A stretch of 16,584 bases of DNA from Thoreauomyces humboldtii (GCA_027596035.1 JADGJA010000506.1:1-16584), one strand, 5' to 3'; counted from the first letter of the stretch, positions 1 to 9,379 are shown. A program made the numbers and translations. The notes: generated from the sequence alone by a model not told the origin.

Positions 1-163
1 GGGGGAGGGGGGGAGATGTGAGCCGTTGGATGGCAGTGGTTGAAGACCCGATAGACAAACCTCCTGTTGCTGCTCCGATGGCCTCGACCTGTCGTATGAG
101 GGTCTCGTGGAGGGTGTCGTATTCCCTTTGATACGTGTCAAGGATTTCCGAGCCTTCCGACAT
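1..163 (-). CDS. Partial gene: first coding exon, possibly VTI1-type Qb-SNARE
   Basis: An ATG at 163-161 opens a 34-codon exon ending near 61. A GTTTGT donor follows at 60-59, and a CTCAC-like branch point with a C-rich tract runs off the left edge, so the acceptor and the rest of the gene lie outside the window. The frame also stays open to the edge without splicing. The peptide starts MSEGSEILDTYQREYDTL and continues as an amphipathic acidic helix. The pattern L-x2-Y-[EQ]-x2-[FY]-x2-L resembles the extreme N terminus of VTI1 SNAREs, which act in Golgi-to-endosome and vacuole fusion. That match rests on about 25 residues remembered as a family pattern, so the name is tentative; the existence of a gene here is more likely than its identity. 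It is divergent from the cysteine synthase gene. Confidence 0.4.
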   Translation of the reverse strand, partial: MSEGSEILDTYQREYDTLHETLIRQVEAIGAATGGLSIGSSTTAIQRLTSPPLP

Positions 164-460
164 TGTGTGAGATGGTTGTGCGCCGCGGAGGGAGAAGAGT
201 GGGTGGTTGAGGGCGACGGGTGGTGGGTTGAGGGACTGGGATGTTAGGGACTACGCGTCCTGATGAGGATGATTGATGATGGTTTGCTGTACGGAGAAGG
301 GTCAAGAGAAGGTCGAGGATGTCGGTGGAGATGTGGAGATTTGTTGGGGATGAGGAAGGGAGCCTGGTCGCGCCGTTGGAACGGGGCTTGCTTGGGTGAC
401 GGGAGAGGTCAAGTCTGGTTTGCACGTACCACAGACAGCCCTCTGCGTTCCCTTTCGGCA
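164..460. promoter_or_regulatory. Bidirectional promoter, VTI1-like / cysteine synthase
   Basis: These 297 bp separate two divergent start codons. No convincing TATA box was seen. An ACGCGT (MCB-type) hexamer lies at 253-258 and the plus strand is purine-rich around 300-370. Both transcripts probably have short 5' leaders here. Plus-strand frames that extend upstream of 461 are open but have no protein-like content. Confidence 0.5.
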
Positions 461-1886
461 ATGGACACCAGGACTTCGTTGGCCATTGGTTTGCTGTTGG
501 GTGCTTCCATAACAACAGCGTCAGCAGTCATCCTACTCCTCCGCACCAACTCCCGTCATCGCCCCAGGAAACGACGGAACTCCACGCGTCCTGCTGACCC
601 GGCACCAGGGGCAGTGCGAGACGGAGTGGCGGGGCTGATAGGAAACACACCCCTTTTCCGAATAAACTCCTTGTCGGAGGAGACAGGATGCGAGATCCTC
701 GCCAAAGCAGAGTTTCTGAACGTGGGAGCAAGTCCCAAGGATCGAGTCGCGTTGGCCATGATCGATGAGGTGCATCGCCCTTTTGTTTCCCCGACCCTCC
801 TTCGACGTTCCCAGCTGACGCTAGAGGTGTGTCTGCTCTAGGCGGAACGAAAAGGACTTATCGTCCCACATCGTGGCGACACCCTGTTCGAGGGAACGGT
901 CGGCAGCACCGGCATCTCGCTTGCAGTCATATCTCGTGCACGAGGTTACCTCTCCCACATCATCATGCCGGACGACCAAGCGCAAGAAAAGTACGCCCTT
1001 CTCTCCAAACTCGGAGCCACCGTCGAAAAGGTCCGTCCCGTCTCGATCGTCGACCCGAACCACTACGTCAACCTCGCACGTCGTCGAGCCGTCGACATGA
1101 ACCGAGAGGCCGGGGACGACCCGTCCAGACCGCGAGGCTTCTTCTGCGACCAGTTCGAGAACCTCGCCAACTTCGACGCTCACTTCACCACCACGGGTCC
1201 CGAGGTCCTGAGGCAGACGGGAGGGGTCCTGCACGCCGTCGTCCTGGGAGCGGGGACCGGTGGGACCTTGGCGGGGATGGCTCGATACCTCAAACCTCGC
1301 GTGCCTGGACTCCTGACCGTGCTGGCGGACCCGACGGGCTCGGGTCTGTACCACAAGGTCAAGCACGGGGTCCTGTACTCTCCCACCGAGGCCGAGGGGA
1401 CGCGAAGACGACATCAAGTGGACTCTGTCGTGGAGGGCGTCGGCATCAACCGGCTGACAAAGAACTTTTCCACGGGTCTCGATGTCATCGACGAAGCGGT
1501 CAGAGTCACGGACAGGGAAGCAGTCGAGATGTCGAGGTGGCTCGTGCGGAGCGATGGACTGTTTGTTGGAAGTTCGTCGGCAGTCAATTGCGTGGCCGCG
1601 GTCAGGGTGGCTAGACAACTTGGACCCGGTCATACCATCGTCACCATGATCTGTGACCATGGTACAAGGCATCTGACAAAGTTCTGGTATGCGATGCTTT
1701 GCACAACACGTCGGGACAGCTGCTGTTGAACGGTATGGCTGATCAATCCCGCTTTGTTTTTGCAGGAGCGACGAGTACATCGCCTCTCAGAATCTCACGC
1801 CGACTGCCACGGGACTGGAGTTTTTGGACGATCCCGCTGGCGAGCCGATCGTTCTTGTACAGAAAGGCTTAACATCTCTTGCGTAA
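461..1886 (+). CDS. Mitochondrial-type cysteine synthase (Mcy1/Cys12 group), PLP fold type II
   Basis: Exons 461-769, 842-1686 and 1766-1886 encode 424 residues. A PLP-dependent beta-substituting enzyme of the O-acetylserine sulfhydrylase/cystathionine beta-synthase superfamily is evident. The predicted Schiff-base Lys is K93 in SPKDR, the substrate loop is TVGSTG at 122-127, and the phosphate-binding glycine loop is GAGTGGT at 239-245. The conserved DQFEN-x-AN segment is near 206-213, and CDHGTRHLTKFW near the C terminus is typical of this subgroup. Residues 6-27 form a hydrophobic segment followed by a basic stretch, as in yeast Mcy1 (YGR012W), which is a mitochondrial outer-membrane protein. 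Anchoring in that membrane is inferred. Introns are 72 and 79 nt; the second splits the Trp codon. The start is the first ATG giving this anchor. The gene converges on the RING gene, with 204 bp between stops and nothing notable there. Synthase activity rather than another beta-substitution is not proven by sequence. Confidence 0.93.
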
Positions 1887-2090
1887 ATAGAATCGCACTT
1901 GTTCCAGATATCTTATGGTAAAATGATAATTACAACGGTATAGTGCACCCTATGCTTGTGATGGGAAGAAGGCGAGCGAGAGTGGGGCCAAAAAAAGGGG
2001 AACGACGAAGGAAGAATGGACCGAAGCAAAGCATAGCCCGACCAGCAATAGTCGAACGAATGCACGCTCACGTTACGTTTGTGGCTCCTC

Positions 2091-2240
2091 TTAATCCGAA
2101 TCAAAGGTATCTTCATCATCGTAAGAAGATCGTTCAGGAGCATCCTGCTGGAAGCCTTCATCCGAGTCGACGGAATTTTCTTCGTCGTAAGATGCCGCGC
2201 TGTCATCGTGCTGGAAGCCTTCATCCGTGGCGCTGTCATC
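2091..2240 (-). repeat. 66-bp coding tandem repeat at the C terminus of the RING protein
   Basis: Two full 66-nt (22-residue) units, 2240-2175 and 2174-2109, are followed by a truncated third, 2108-2091, that carries the stop codon. Each full unit contains DEGFQ and an SYD(D/E)E motif. The nucleotide block GATGAAGGCTTCCAGCA is identical in the two full units. The protein therefore ends by running into a partial repeat. Confidence 0.85.
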
Positions 2241-4099
2241 ATCTACGTCACTGGCACCTGGATTGATGCGGCCGTGCCTTGCTCCGTTGCCATAGCCCCG
2301 TTCGCGTTCCGAGTCATCAGAGACGTTGTGCTGGTCGAAGTCTCTTCGGCCGGCAGCACGAGACATGGTCGGGGTGGCGACGTCCTCATCCTCCGTCTCC
2401 CATCCCACTTCCTCATCGTCTTCCACCGTCGAGTTTCGAGATCGTCTGCTTGCCGCCGCAGGTCGATGAGGAGACGAATCGTTGTCGTCCTCCGAGCCGG
2501 TGGCTTCGTCGTCGTCGTCGTCGTCGTCGTCGTCCGAGATGACCACTCGACGGGTGCGACGTTTGGCGGCCGTCTTCGCCACCCGAGGAGCGCTGTGGGC
2601 ATCGTCGGACTCTGTCCCTTCCTCCTTACTGTCTTCGCTGGCTTCGTCGGACACGAATGCGTGGCGAGGAACGTCGTCCTCTGAATCTGTTTCCAAGGGT
2701 ATCCTCTCTCTGGGCGCATACTCATCATCGTTGCGCTGCTCCTCACTGCAAAACACGGAAGCGAAAAAGTCTTTAGTGTCAGGATCAGAGCGGATGCTTT
2801 CAACACGAGGGCTTACTCGTCGGAACTCGCAAAGTTCATAGCACGTTCCATGTCCTCGATGTCCTCGTAGGCCGCGTCCAGGGCCGCCCGGTCGTTACTC
2901 ACATCGGAGGATTGTCCCAGGCTATCGGAACGCCGGCGAGGCGCACGAATGGCTCTAAATTGTTTTTTTTATCAGACATGGCTATGCGACAGACGGATCC
3001 CGGCCTGCCTGCTGCGGCTCCATAATGTCCGTACCTGCCAAGCGCGGCGAATTCTTCCCGCATCTGTTGGTGCAGATCGTCGTCGCCTTCATGGACCACA
3101 AAGGAGTCGTCCGAGTCTTCCCCGTAACGGTCGTTGCCCCTCATCATCTTGAATGGAAACGTTTACTTACAGCTCCAGCTCGCGAGAAAGTCCAAAACAG
3201 CCTGCAGTTTGGTTGGTACCCACCCGTTCTTCTTCCTCGCTGTAGAAATCCACTGCCTCACGATCCATTTCCGAGTCAGTGCCGCTCCCATGATCCGCGA
3301 AAACGTGGCCGCAGAGGGGATTGCTGCAGCGACCGGTAACGACTTCCCAGTTGCAACGTGAGCAGCGGCTGAAGATGGGGGCATCAGATGAACACAGGTA
3401 AGGGACATGATGCGCCAGAAAAGAAGATGCTTTCGCGGGTCACCTGACTCCATCCTCCTGGTCAGGCATGAGCCTGTCGTCCCCAGCAGGGAACTCTCTC
3501 TCGAACGGTAGACGGTCCAGCTCCCTGACCTCTGTCCTTCCCGTCTCGATCAGCTGCATGACCCTCCTTCGTTCCTCTTCGTCCATGGCAGCGACCCAGT
3601 CATCGACCATCCTTCCCAGAAGGACCTCTGATCGGGGACGCACTGTGCAGTTGGCTCTGCAGACGGGACACTTCATAGGTTGATTGCGCTCGACCAGCGA
3701 AGCGAACCAGGTCCTGATGCACCTGAAGCAGAATGCATGGTCGCATGCCAGTCCGTAGGGTACGACGTAGGTGTCCGAGCAGATGGGACAGGTCAAGTGA
3801 TCGTGGAGGGACTGGAGACGTGTGGTTCGAGCTACGAGGAGGGAGCGAAGGGATCGCGTGTATGCTTTTGACGAACAAGGGTTGCGATCGATGGGACGGG
3901 ATGGGATGCTGAGGGAGGTTGGGAATGCGGAGGACTCGGAGGGAGTGTCCTCAGAGTCGCTGTGGCTCGATGAAGGGTCGTTGAGGGTGGCTTCGTCGTC
4001 GTGGCTCCTGCTCCTGCTTCTGCTTCGACGTCGCTTGTCGGGACTGGTCCTGGCCGAGTCTGCGAGGTCCATGAACGGATTGAATTTTCTCTTTCCCAT
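2091..4099 (-). CDS. C3HC4 RING-finger protein with Cys-rich second module and acidic repeat tail; putative E3 ubiquitin ligase
   Basis: Exons 4099-3444, 3368-3224, 3147-3035, 2954-2817 and 2745-2091 join into 568 codons; introns are 75, 76, 80 and 71 nt. Residues 1-100 are basic/Ser-rich with an RS-like run near 23-32, perhaps a nuclear signal. The RING is at C104, C107, C119, H121, C124, C127, C144 and C147, with normal C3HC4 spacing. A second Cys cluster, C221-x2-C224-x8-C233-x4-C238 followed by H240 and H245, looks like a zinc ribbon and is only seen after intron 1 is removed. From about residue 250 the protein is extremely Asp/Glu/Ser-rich, with nine consecutive Asp at 422-430 and a 22-residue repeat at the C terminus. 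E3 activity is inferred from the RING; no named family was recognised. The 5' end shares a 252-bp promoter with the STI1-domain gene. Confidence 0.88.
2506..2532. repeat. (TCG)9 trinucleotide microsatellite in coding sequence
   Basis: Nine perfect TCG units lie in the RING gene. Read on the minus strand this tract and its flanking base encode the nine-Asp run at residues 422-430. It is in frame, so slippage would change only the length of the poly-Asp tract. Confidence 0.95.
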
Positions 4100-4351
4100 G
4101 ATGGGAGGATGATAGTCCTTGAGAGATACAAACGTGTGGGAAACTGCTGCGATTTGGAGTTTTCGTGATGGTCACCGAATCTGCGATGCAGTTTGGGGGG
4201 CGTCTTGTGGTTTTTTTTGGGTCTGTGTGTGTGGGTAAAAAGTGGGCTTCCGGTACGTGCGTGCGCACCGCTTGGCGACTGCGCAGGGGATCTTGCATCG
4301 CGCAGCAACTGTGATTCTCTCAAGGGAGCAAACACCGTTGCTGGATCAAAA
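4100..4351. promoter_or_regulatory. Bidirectional promoter, RING gene / STI1-domain gene
   Basis: These 252 bp lie between divergent ATGs at 4099 and 4352. The only notable composition is a G/T-rich stretch at about 4190-4235. No clear TATA box or repeated element was found. Confidence 0.5.
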
Positions 4352-5125
4352 ATGGATGACGACGGTAAGCAACGATGGCGCATATCTTATGATACCTCGC
4401 CTTCTCTTGGGTACCAGCTAGATGGCTGACAAACTTTTACTCCAGATGTACCGCCCCTTGAGGACATGTCCCACGAGGTCAAACAGCTGCAGAGCTTCCA
4501 GCCCAAGCCGTATCGTCCGCCAAAACCTGAGGAACCAGTGTTAGCTTCAGCGCAGTCAAAGTCTGTGCGTGGTACTTATGCGGTGCTGGTCTAGCCTTGC
4601 CATATCGTGGTCTGATCCGCATCTCCTTCCTCTTCGGCAGAAACCGTTCGGTTTCCAAAAGGGATTCCTGAACCAGTCGCGCACCCCTCAGAAGAAGGCA
4701 CCTAGAGCGATACCCATCATCAAGCCAAAATCAAACGCTTCAGACAGTCTTCGCTTCAACGAGGTGCAAGAGGCGATGAAGAGTCAGATGTCTCTGCTGG
4801 ACAAACAAGGTGCTGCCGTGTCAACGTGTCACTTCATGAGCGGCCCTGGCACTCCTGACACCCGAGTTCTTCTCTTCGTTCAGAATGGATGACCCCTGAC
4901 TTTCTTTCGAAGATCGAAAGCGATCCAGCGCTGGCTCGTGCGCTTGCCGATCCGGAGTTTCAACAGGCGGCCACCGAAATGTCGACGAACCCGCAGGCTG
5001 CGTTCAAGAAGTATTCGGCACCCCGCTATCGACATCTTTTGGAGGCGTTGAGGATGTTCGCAGGGCTGCTCGGCGACACACTGGGAGGCATGGAGCCTGC
5101 AGCCACTGCGGCGGACCGATCCTGA
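4352..5125 (+). CDS. Small protein with C-terminal STI1/DP-type (chaperone-binding) domain
   Basis: Exons 4352-4364 (13 nt), 4446-4564, 4641-4809 and 4884-5125 encode 180 residues; introns are 81, 76 and 74 nt. The first exon codes only for MDDD plus one base, so the start depends on correct splicing at GTAAGC. The N terminus is acidic, with a PPLEDM motif at 7-12. The middle is Pro/Lys-rich and probably disordered, with a GFQKGFL segment near 48-54. Residues 101-155 (WMTPDFLSKI, then DPALARALADPEFQQA and NPQAAFKKY) match the helical aspartate-proline STI1 domain seen in Hop/Sti1 and other Hsp70/Hsp90 co-chaperones. No TPR repeats are present, so this is not Sti1 itself. A co-chaperone role is inferred. 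It ends 202 bp from the stop of the convergent IFT22-like gene. Confidence 0.85.
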
Positions 5126-5327
5126 CCAAAGATGTACGGCTGTGAGCCGTCTGCCAGTAATGAACAGAGCGGAAGTGGTGGAGAGGCTTCTTTACCAAGG
5201 AGAATGGCTGAATAATGGGAAAGCATGCTTGAAATATATGGGAAGTTTTGCGTTTTTTCGACTGCCACCTTGGCTATTGAACATATACATTCCGTCGCAA
5301 GAGCACTGCATGATATCGGTACACAAA

Positions 5328-6080
5328 TCACCGCATGATCCTTTCTTCCTCCTTCTCCCTCTTCTCCTCCCAGAGAGCGTAAGCAGCACCCAGAAACGCA
5401 TCAAACTCCTTCCCCACTCCCTCTGCCCCTTCGTCTCCGTCCAGAGTCGTCTGCACGATGGGAATCTTGGCAAGCGGCGAAGTGGATCCTGGGCCTCGAT
5501 ACTTTTGCTTCCCTGATCCGCTGCCGGAGTAGGCGTGCGAGAAGATGGTCATCTGTCGGATGTCCAAGGCTGGAAACAGACCGTGCCTTGAGATGATTTT
5601 GGACAGCGTTAGCGGGTGAACGCGGGGCAGAACACTAAGGAAAAGTACCATGAATCAAGGTCTCGTTCCCGAGTCTCTTGAGACGCGACAAACAGAACTG
5701 CGTTGGCGGTGGATGCGAGTGCTGGCCACGATGGTTGGAATCTGAGAGGTTGCGTCGGTGAGCCGATGGTTTGCAAAAACTGCCGACAAGCGAACTCACC
5801 TGGGATCTCCGGCACAGTCCCACACTTCGCAAGCGACTGTCACGCTGGCACCCGCGACGGTCAGGTTTCGATCAAACTCGAGTATCCTAGTTAGGGATCC
5901 CTAGGATGAGCATGGCTGCCCGATATACGCGTAGAAACTTGAGTGGGCTCACCGCACGCCCTGGGTTGGATGGTACACTCGGTCGTTGAGACTATCTGAG
6001 AGCTCTGCAAGGCTGTTGCTTATGCATGTTTTTCCGGACCTCGGTGGTCCTACGACGAATATGGTGAGCTTGGCAGCCAT
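5328..6080 (-). CDS. IFT22/RABL5-like small GTPase (intraflagellar transport family)
   Basis: Exons 6080-5953, 5886-5800, 5741-5649 and 5586-5328 join into 188 residues, close to the roughly 185 of animal IFT22; introns are 66, 58 and 62 nt. The P-loop GPPRSGKT is at 11-18. The family-specific HPTQGVRILEF is at 37-47, the G3 motif WDCAGD at 65-70, and F-x3-WPAL at 73-80. The canonical NKxD guanine-specificity motif is missing; its place holds a Gly/Ser-rich segment (HAYSGSGSGKQ), a feature also known in IFT22. A C-terminal helix rich in Glu/Lys/Arg follows (WEEKREKEEERIM), and there is no C-terminal prenylation Cys. IFT22 joins the IFT-B complex through IFT74/81 in flagellated cells; that role here is inferred. 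The gene is divergent from the LRRC71-like gene across 189 bp. Another divergent Rab-like GTPase is possible but fits less well. Confidence 0.85.
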
Positions 6081-6269
6081 CGTTTGCTTGCTCTGTCTTC
6101 GTTGAAAATCGGGAGCAGCTGCGGTTGGCCATGCGCACCCAGAACGCGTAGGGCTCTAACGCGTGTCGCTGCGCATTTTCTTTTTGTTGTTTGTCACCAC
6201 CGTCATCCTCATCCTCGCAAAAGACAAGACCAAACGTAAAGAGAGGAGCTCACAGAGGACCGTGCCGAC
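6081..6269. promoter_or_regulatory. Shared promoter of IFT22-like and LRRC71-like genes with two ACGCGT sites
   Basis: These 189 bp hold two ACGCGT hexamers at 6144-6149 and 6159-6164, 15 bp apart. ACGCGT is the MCB element bound by MBF-type regulators of G1/S genes in fungi. A T-rich run follows at about 6176-6190, on the LRRC71 side. The segment GTTGGCCATGCGCACC near 6124-6139 faintly resembles an RFX X-box but does not fit the consensus. Binding is untested. Confidence 0.5.
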
Positions 6270-8619
6270 ATGACCGTGGAGACTGAAGAAGCTGCAGCGG
6301 AAGGTACTGTGAGGCAGGCTCTCCTTCTTACTGTAACCTTGTATTCATTGCCCGCCTTTTATCAGCAGTGCCTATCGAGTACACCGGCAACTTTGAGGCG
6401 GACTTTCAGGAAGCATGTCGAAAGAGATCCTTCAAACCGTTCAGCGTGCTGACGGTCCACAGTCCACTACCACCACTACCCATCCCTCTGACCCCACGTC
6501 CACAGTCGGTCTCTGGAGACAACCCAGCCACAGATGAGAACGGAGACCACGTTCCGCTGGAAGGAGAAGAGAAACCAGCAGAGACCGTCGACCGCAACAA
6601 TGTGGTCGAAGTGGAAGGACCTGCTGGAAAGGAAACGGATGAACAGCAGTCGATGCAGGACCAGCAGACGCTGTCGCCTCCTGTCATGAGCTATCGTTCG
6701 AGGTTTCGGTTCACTCCTACCATGGTGCTCGAGACCGGGGAGGGCGACGAGGAGGAGGAGCTGCAGAAGCTTGAGGTCAGGGGGTGGCAGATTTCGGCGG
6801 AGATGGTGCAGATACTGGCTAGTCTCATCGTGTCGTGTGGGACTTTCACTCATCTCATGTAGGTGCCGTGCGCAAAGTGACGGTGCACTTGGCGTTAACC
6901 CCCCGAACCGACTCTTCACTGACCTCCCCCCCGCCGCGCAGATTTTGGAATTGCGGCCTAACATCCGGGCATATCACACACATGGTTCCTACGTTGCCTC
7001 TGACGTTCATCCGGGTTCTCTCGCTGGACCAAAACCCGCTTGTTCCAGGGTCATCGTTCGCGGAGTTGATGGGCGAGGACTCCCCTGTCCGACATCTGTC
7101 ACTGCGAAGTAACAATCTGGGAGATGTCGGAGCAAAAGCCATCGCGGAGCAACTGGCCGTCAACAAGACGCTCATTGGGCTCAATCTCTGGGACAACCGG
7201 ATCGGAAAGGAGGGCTCGGAGGCTTTGGCCGAGGTTGGTCTCCAAGTGCTTCAGGGCTCGGTTTATGTTTCTGCACATGTTCTGAAACGATTCTCGACAG
7301 GCGTTGAAGGTCAATCAGACGCTCACCTCCTTGTCTCTGGGACTTAACAACATTGGAGACGAAGGAGCGAATGCAATTGCCAAGGTTCGGGTTCGGTCGA
7401 TGGTTGTCATGACTTGCTGAATATACCACAGCTAACCATCCGCAAAGGCTCTGTCCAATCTTCCGCTATCACACGAGGAGCTGGCTTCTCGAAGGAAAGC
7501 GATGGCTGACTTGGACAAGCAACGGAAAGATCAAGAGGAGGTAAAACGCTTAGAGCAGACTATGTTATTATGCGTCATGGCTAACATCACCACAGGACCC
7601 GACGGTAGGCAAAAAGTCCAAACTTCGCAACCTCACATCAGGAGGACCCGCCGCCGCGACGTCCGGCAACAACCGCAACAGTTCAGCCAAGATGGGAACT
7701 CGAGTCCAATCCATAGAATCGCTGGAGAACAGTCCAGCCGCTACATCGAAGACACCTTCCAAACCTGCCGCCGCCATCGACCCGAAGACGAAGAAACCTG
7801 TCAAGGCTGGCGCGACCACTGCGAAACCCGAGGCGGCTGCTGCAAAGGCAGCTCCCGTGGCCGCACCAGCTGCAGTTGGAAAGACCAAGGCGAGCGATGC
7901 GGCGGCTCCGACTGCAGCGAGTGCGAAGAAGGGTGCCAGTGCTGTCACGGTCGCTGAGGATAAGACCGCCGCCAAGGGTGGCAAAGCCGGAGTGAAAGGG
8001 GCGGCGGCTGTCCCTACCAAAGGAGGAAAGAAGGGCAAGGCGGAGGAAGCCAAGGAAGAAGTTGACGAGGTGCGTCTTGTCCCGATCCCGCATTCCTACT
8101 CCGGGGATCAAGGAACTCATTGGTTTCTTTCCGTCGAACGCAGATGCCAGATCCGACTCCGGCATCGGAACCCATGTTCGAGCACCAGGGTCAGTGGTAC
8201 GTTCTGGGGAACCGCACGCTCACATCTCTCAACCTGTACGGAAACGGCATCCGTGAGGACGGGATGAAGAATCTCTGGGAAGCTCTCCAGGAACAAGAAG
8301 CCACCGCCGATCACGCGCCAGAAGGATGCATCGGACTGTTCCGCTTGACGCTCCAGGTAAGACACGAGTGCACAACAACCATGCCTGAGCCCTTGCACCA
8401 ACATACTGACCTATCTTGGTCACCGTTTTTCAGGCCAACCCGTGCGAGACGGCCAGTAGCCCACTCCATGCACAGCTCATCACATACCTGAACGGACGGA
8501 ACCCGTACTATGAGAACAGAGATGCCGGATCAGAGACAGAAAACGGAGGAGCCGTCGGCCCGGACGGGGACAAGGTGGCGGAGGCTGGAACGGTGATTCC
8601 TGAAGAGACCACTGCTTGA
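6270..8619 (+). CDS. LRRC71-like leucine-rich-repeat protein (flagella-associated family)
   Basis: Exons 6270-6303, 6369-6858, 6942-7233, 7301-7384, 7448-7540, 7596-8069, 8144-8356 and 8434-8619 give 621 residues; introns are 55-83 nt. Family landmarks appear in order: a Y-x-G-x-[FL]-E-x-DF segment at about 16-23; RFRFTPT near 118; a VRGWQ segment before the repeats; then RNI-type LRRs at about 190-325 (HLSLRSNNLGDVGAKAI, LIGLNLWDNRIGKEG, LTSLSLGLNNIGDEGANAIA). A charged helix (ELASRRKAMADLDKQRKDQ) follows. Residues 332-489 are a long Ala/Lys/Pro/Thr low-complexity insert. After it the repeats resume at about 503 (QWYVLGNRTLTSLNLYGNGI). This split-LRR architecture with a Lys-rich insert and a G-x4-LGN motif matches animal LRRC71 as remembered; that protein is about 560 residues and found mainly in ciliated tissues. 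Orthology needs a search. A generic RNI-type LRR protein is the alternative. Confidence 0.8.
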
Positions 8620-8791
8620 GACCAACAGTCTCCGTCTTTCGAAGTGGCCACGTTTGCATTGCTGCAGAGGTGGTGACGTTTGATTCTGTAAATATCTCGC
8701 TAATCAGATGGACTCCATTGCTCATGAAGGCAATGCCCGCTTGGGGTGCCTCTCCCGCGTGAAAGCAAGGTGGACGTAACACGGTTTCGCC

Positions 8792-9371
8792 ATGAACGCA
8801 CCCGTTTTGAGATGCTTGAGACGAGGTCCTTTTGCTTTTTCCTCCCTTCTTCAACCATCCCGAGACGTTAGATCAAGTCAGACAACATGCCTTCCGTCAA
8901 CGAGAATCCTGTCTCAACTTTCGATGAGCATTCAAGGTATGCTGAACAACTACAAAATCGGGAAAGACTTTCCAGGTACGTCCTCCGGGCGGCTTGCCAG
9001 ATTCGACCGTCTCCGGCATATCCATCCGACAGGTTGATGTAATGGCTGCCAAAAACGGTTTTACGCCCCATCCATTGAAACAACGGGTTCAATCGTTCCA
9101 GACGCAAGCCGTCAAGGCCGTAGATGACTTCCCTTTGCCGTTCATGTATACACCAAGTGACCCTCGAGGACACCATTCAGAAGCGTATGGGAATCTGAAA
9201 GCAAAGAAGTCGCTCAGGTGGATACAAAGGACGATCCAAAAAGCGCTGTTCCAGGTTGGTCGTGACCGGGCTGCTTCAACGCTCATGTGTGCACGCAGAG
9301 ACGAAGCAGGGAGCATGAAGACATCAGATGCAAGTATAGTAGCGAATGCCAGATGCGCACATATAAAGTAA
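8792..9371 (+). CDS. Possible small mitochondrial-type protein, unrecognised (structure uncertain)
   Basis: Exon 8792-8936 starts with ATG and encodes a 48-residue Arg/Ser/Leu-rich, almost acid-free stretch like a mitochondrial presequence (MNAPVLRCLRRGPFAFSSLL). A GTATGC donor at 8937 and a GCCAG acceptor ending at 9000 (64 nt) join it in phase to 9001-9371, which has coding-like composition (VKAVDDFPLPFMYTPSDP, SLRWIQRTIQKALFQ). An alternative joins GTTAGA at 8868 to an acceptor ending at 8975, also in phase. The 3' end is also open: the frame runs to TAA at 9369-9371, or a 44-nt intron at 9255-9298 would change the tail. No family was recognised, and the competing frame starting at ATG 8888 is also open for about 47 codons. 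It follows the LRRC71-like stop by 172 bp on the same strand. Confidence 0.4.
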
Positions 9372-9379
9372 AAGCGAAG

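Noticed and set aside
821..1780. Long open frame (319 codons) on the minus strand opposite the cysteine synthase
   Set aside because: It is antisense to a well-supported enzyme exon. Composition is Arg/Asp/Val-rich as expected for the reverse of GC-rich codons, and no motif is visible.
6124..6139. Possible RFX X-box in the flagellar gene promoter
   Set aside because: Only the left half-site loosely fits; spacing and right half do not match the consensus, so no RFX site is claimed.
7568..8053. Hydrophobic Ala-rich minus-strand frame resembling a membrane protein
   Set aside because: It mirrors the Ala/Lys-rich exon of the LRRC71-like gene; the hydrophobicity comes from reading Ala-rich codons backwards.
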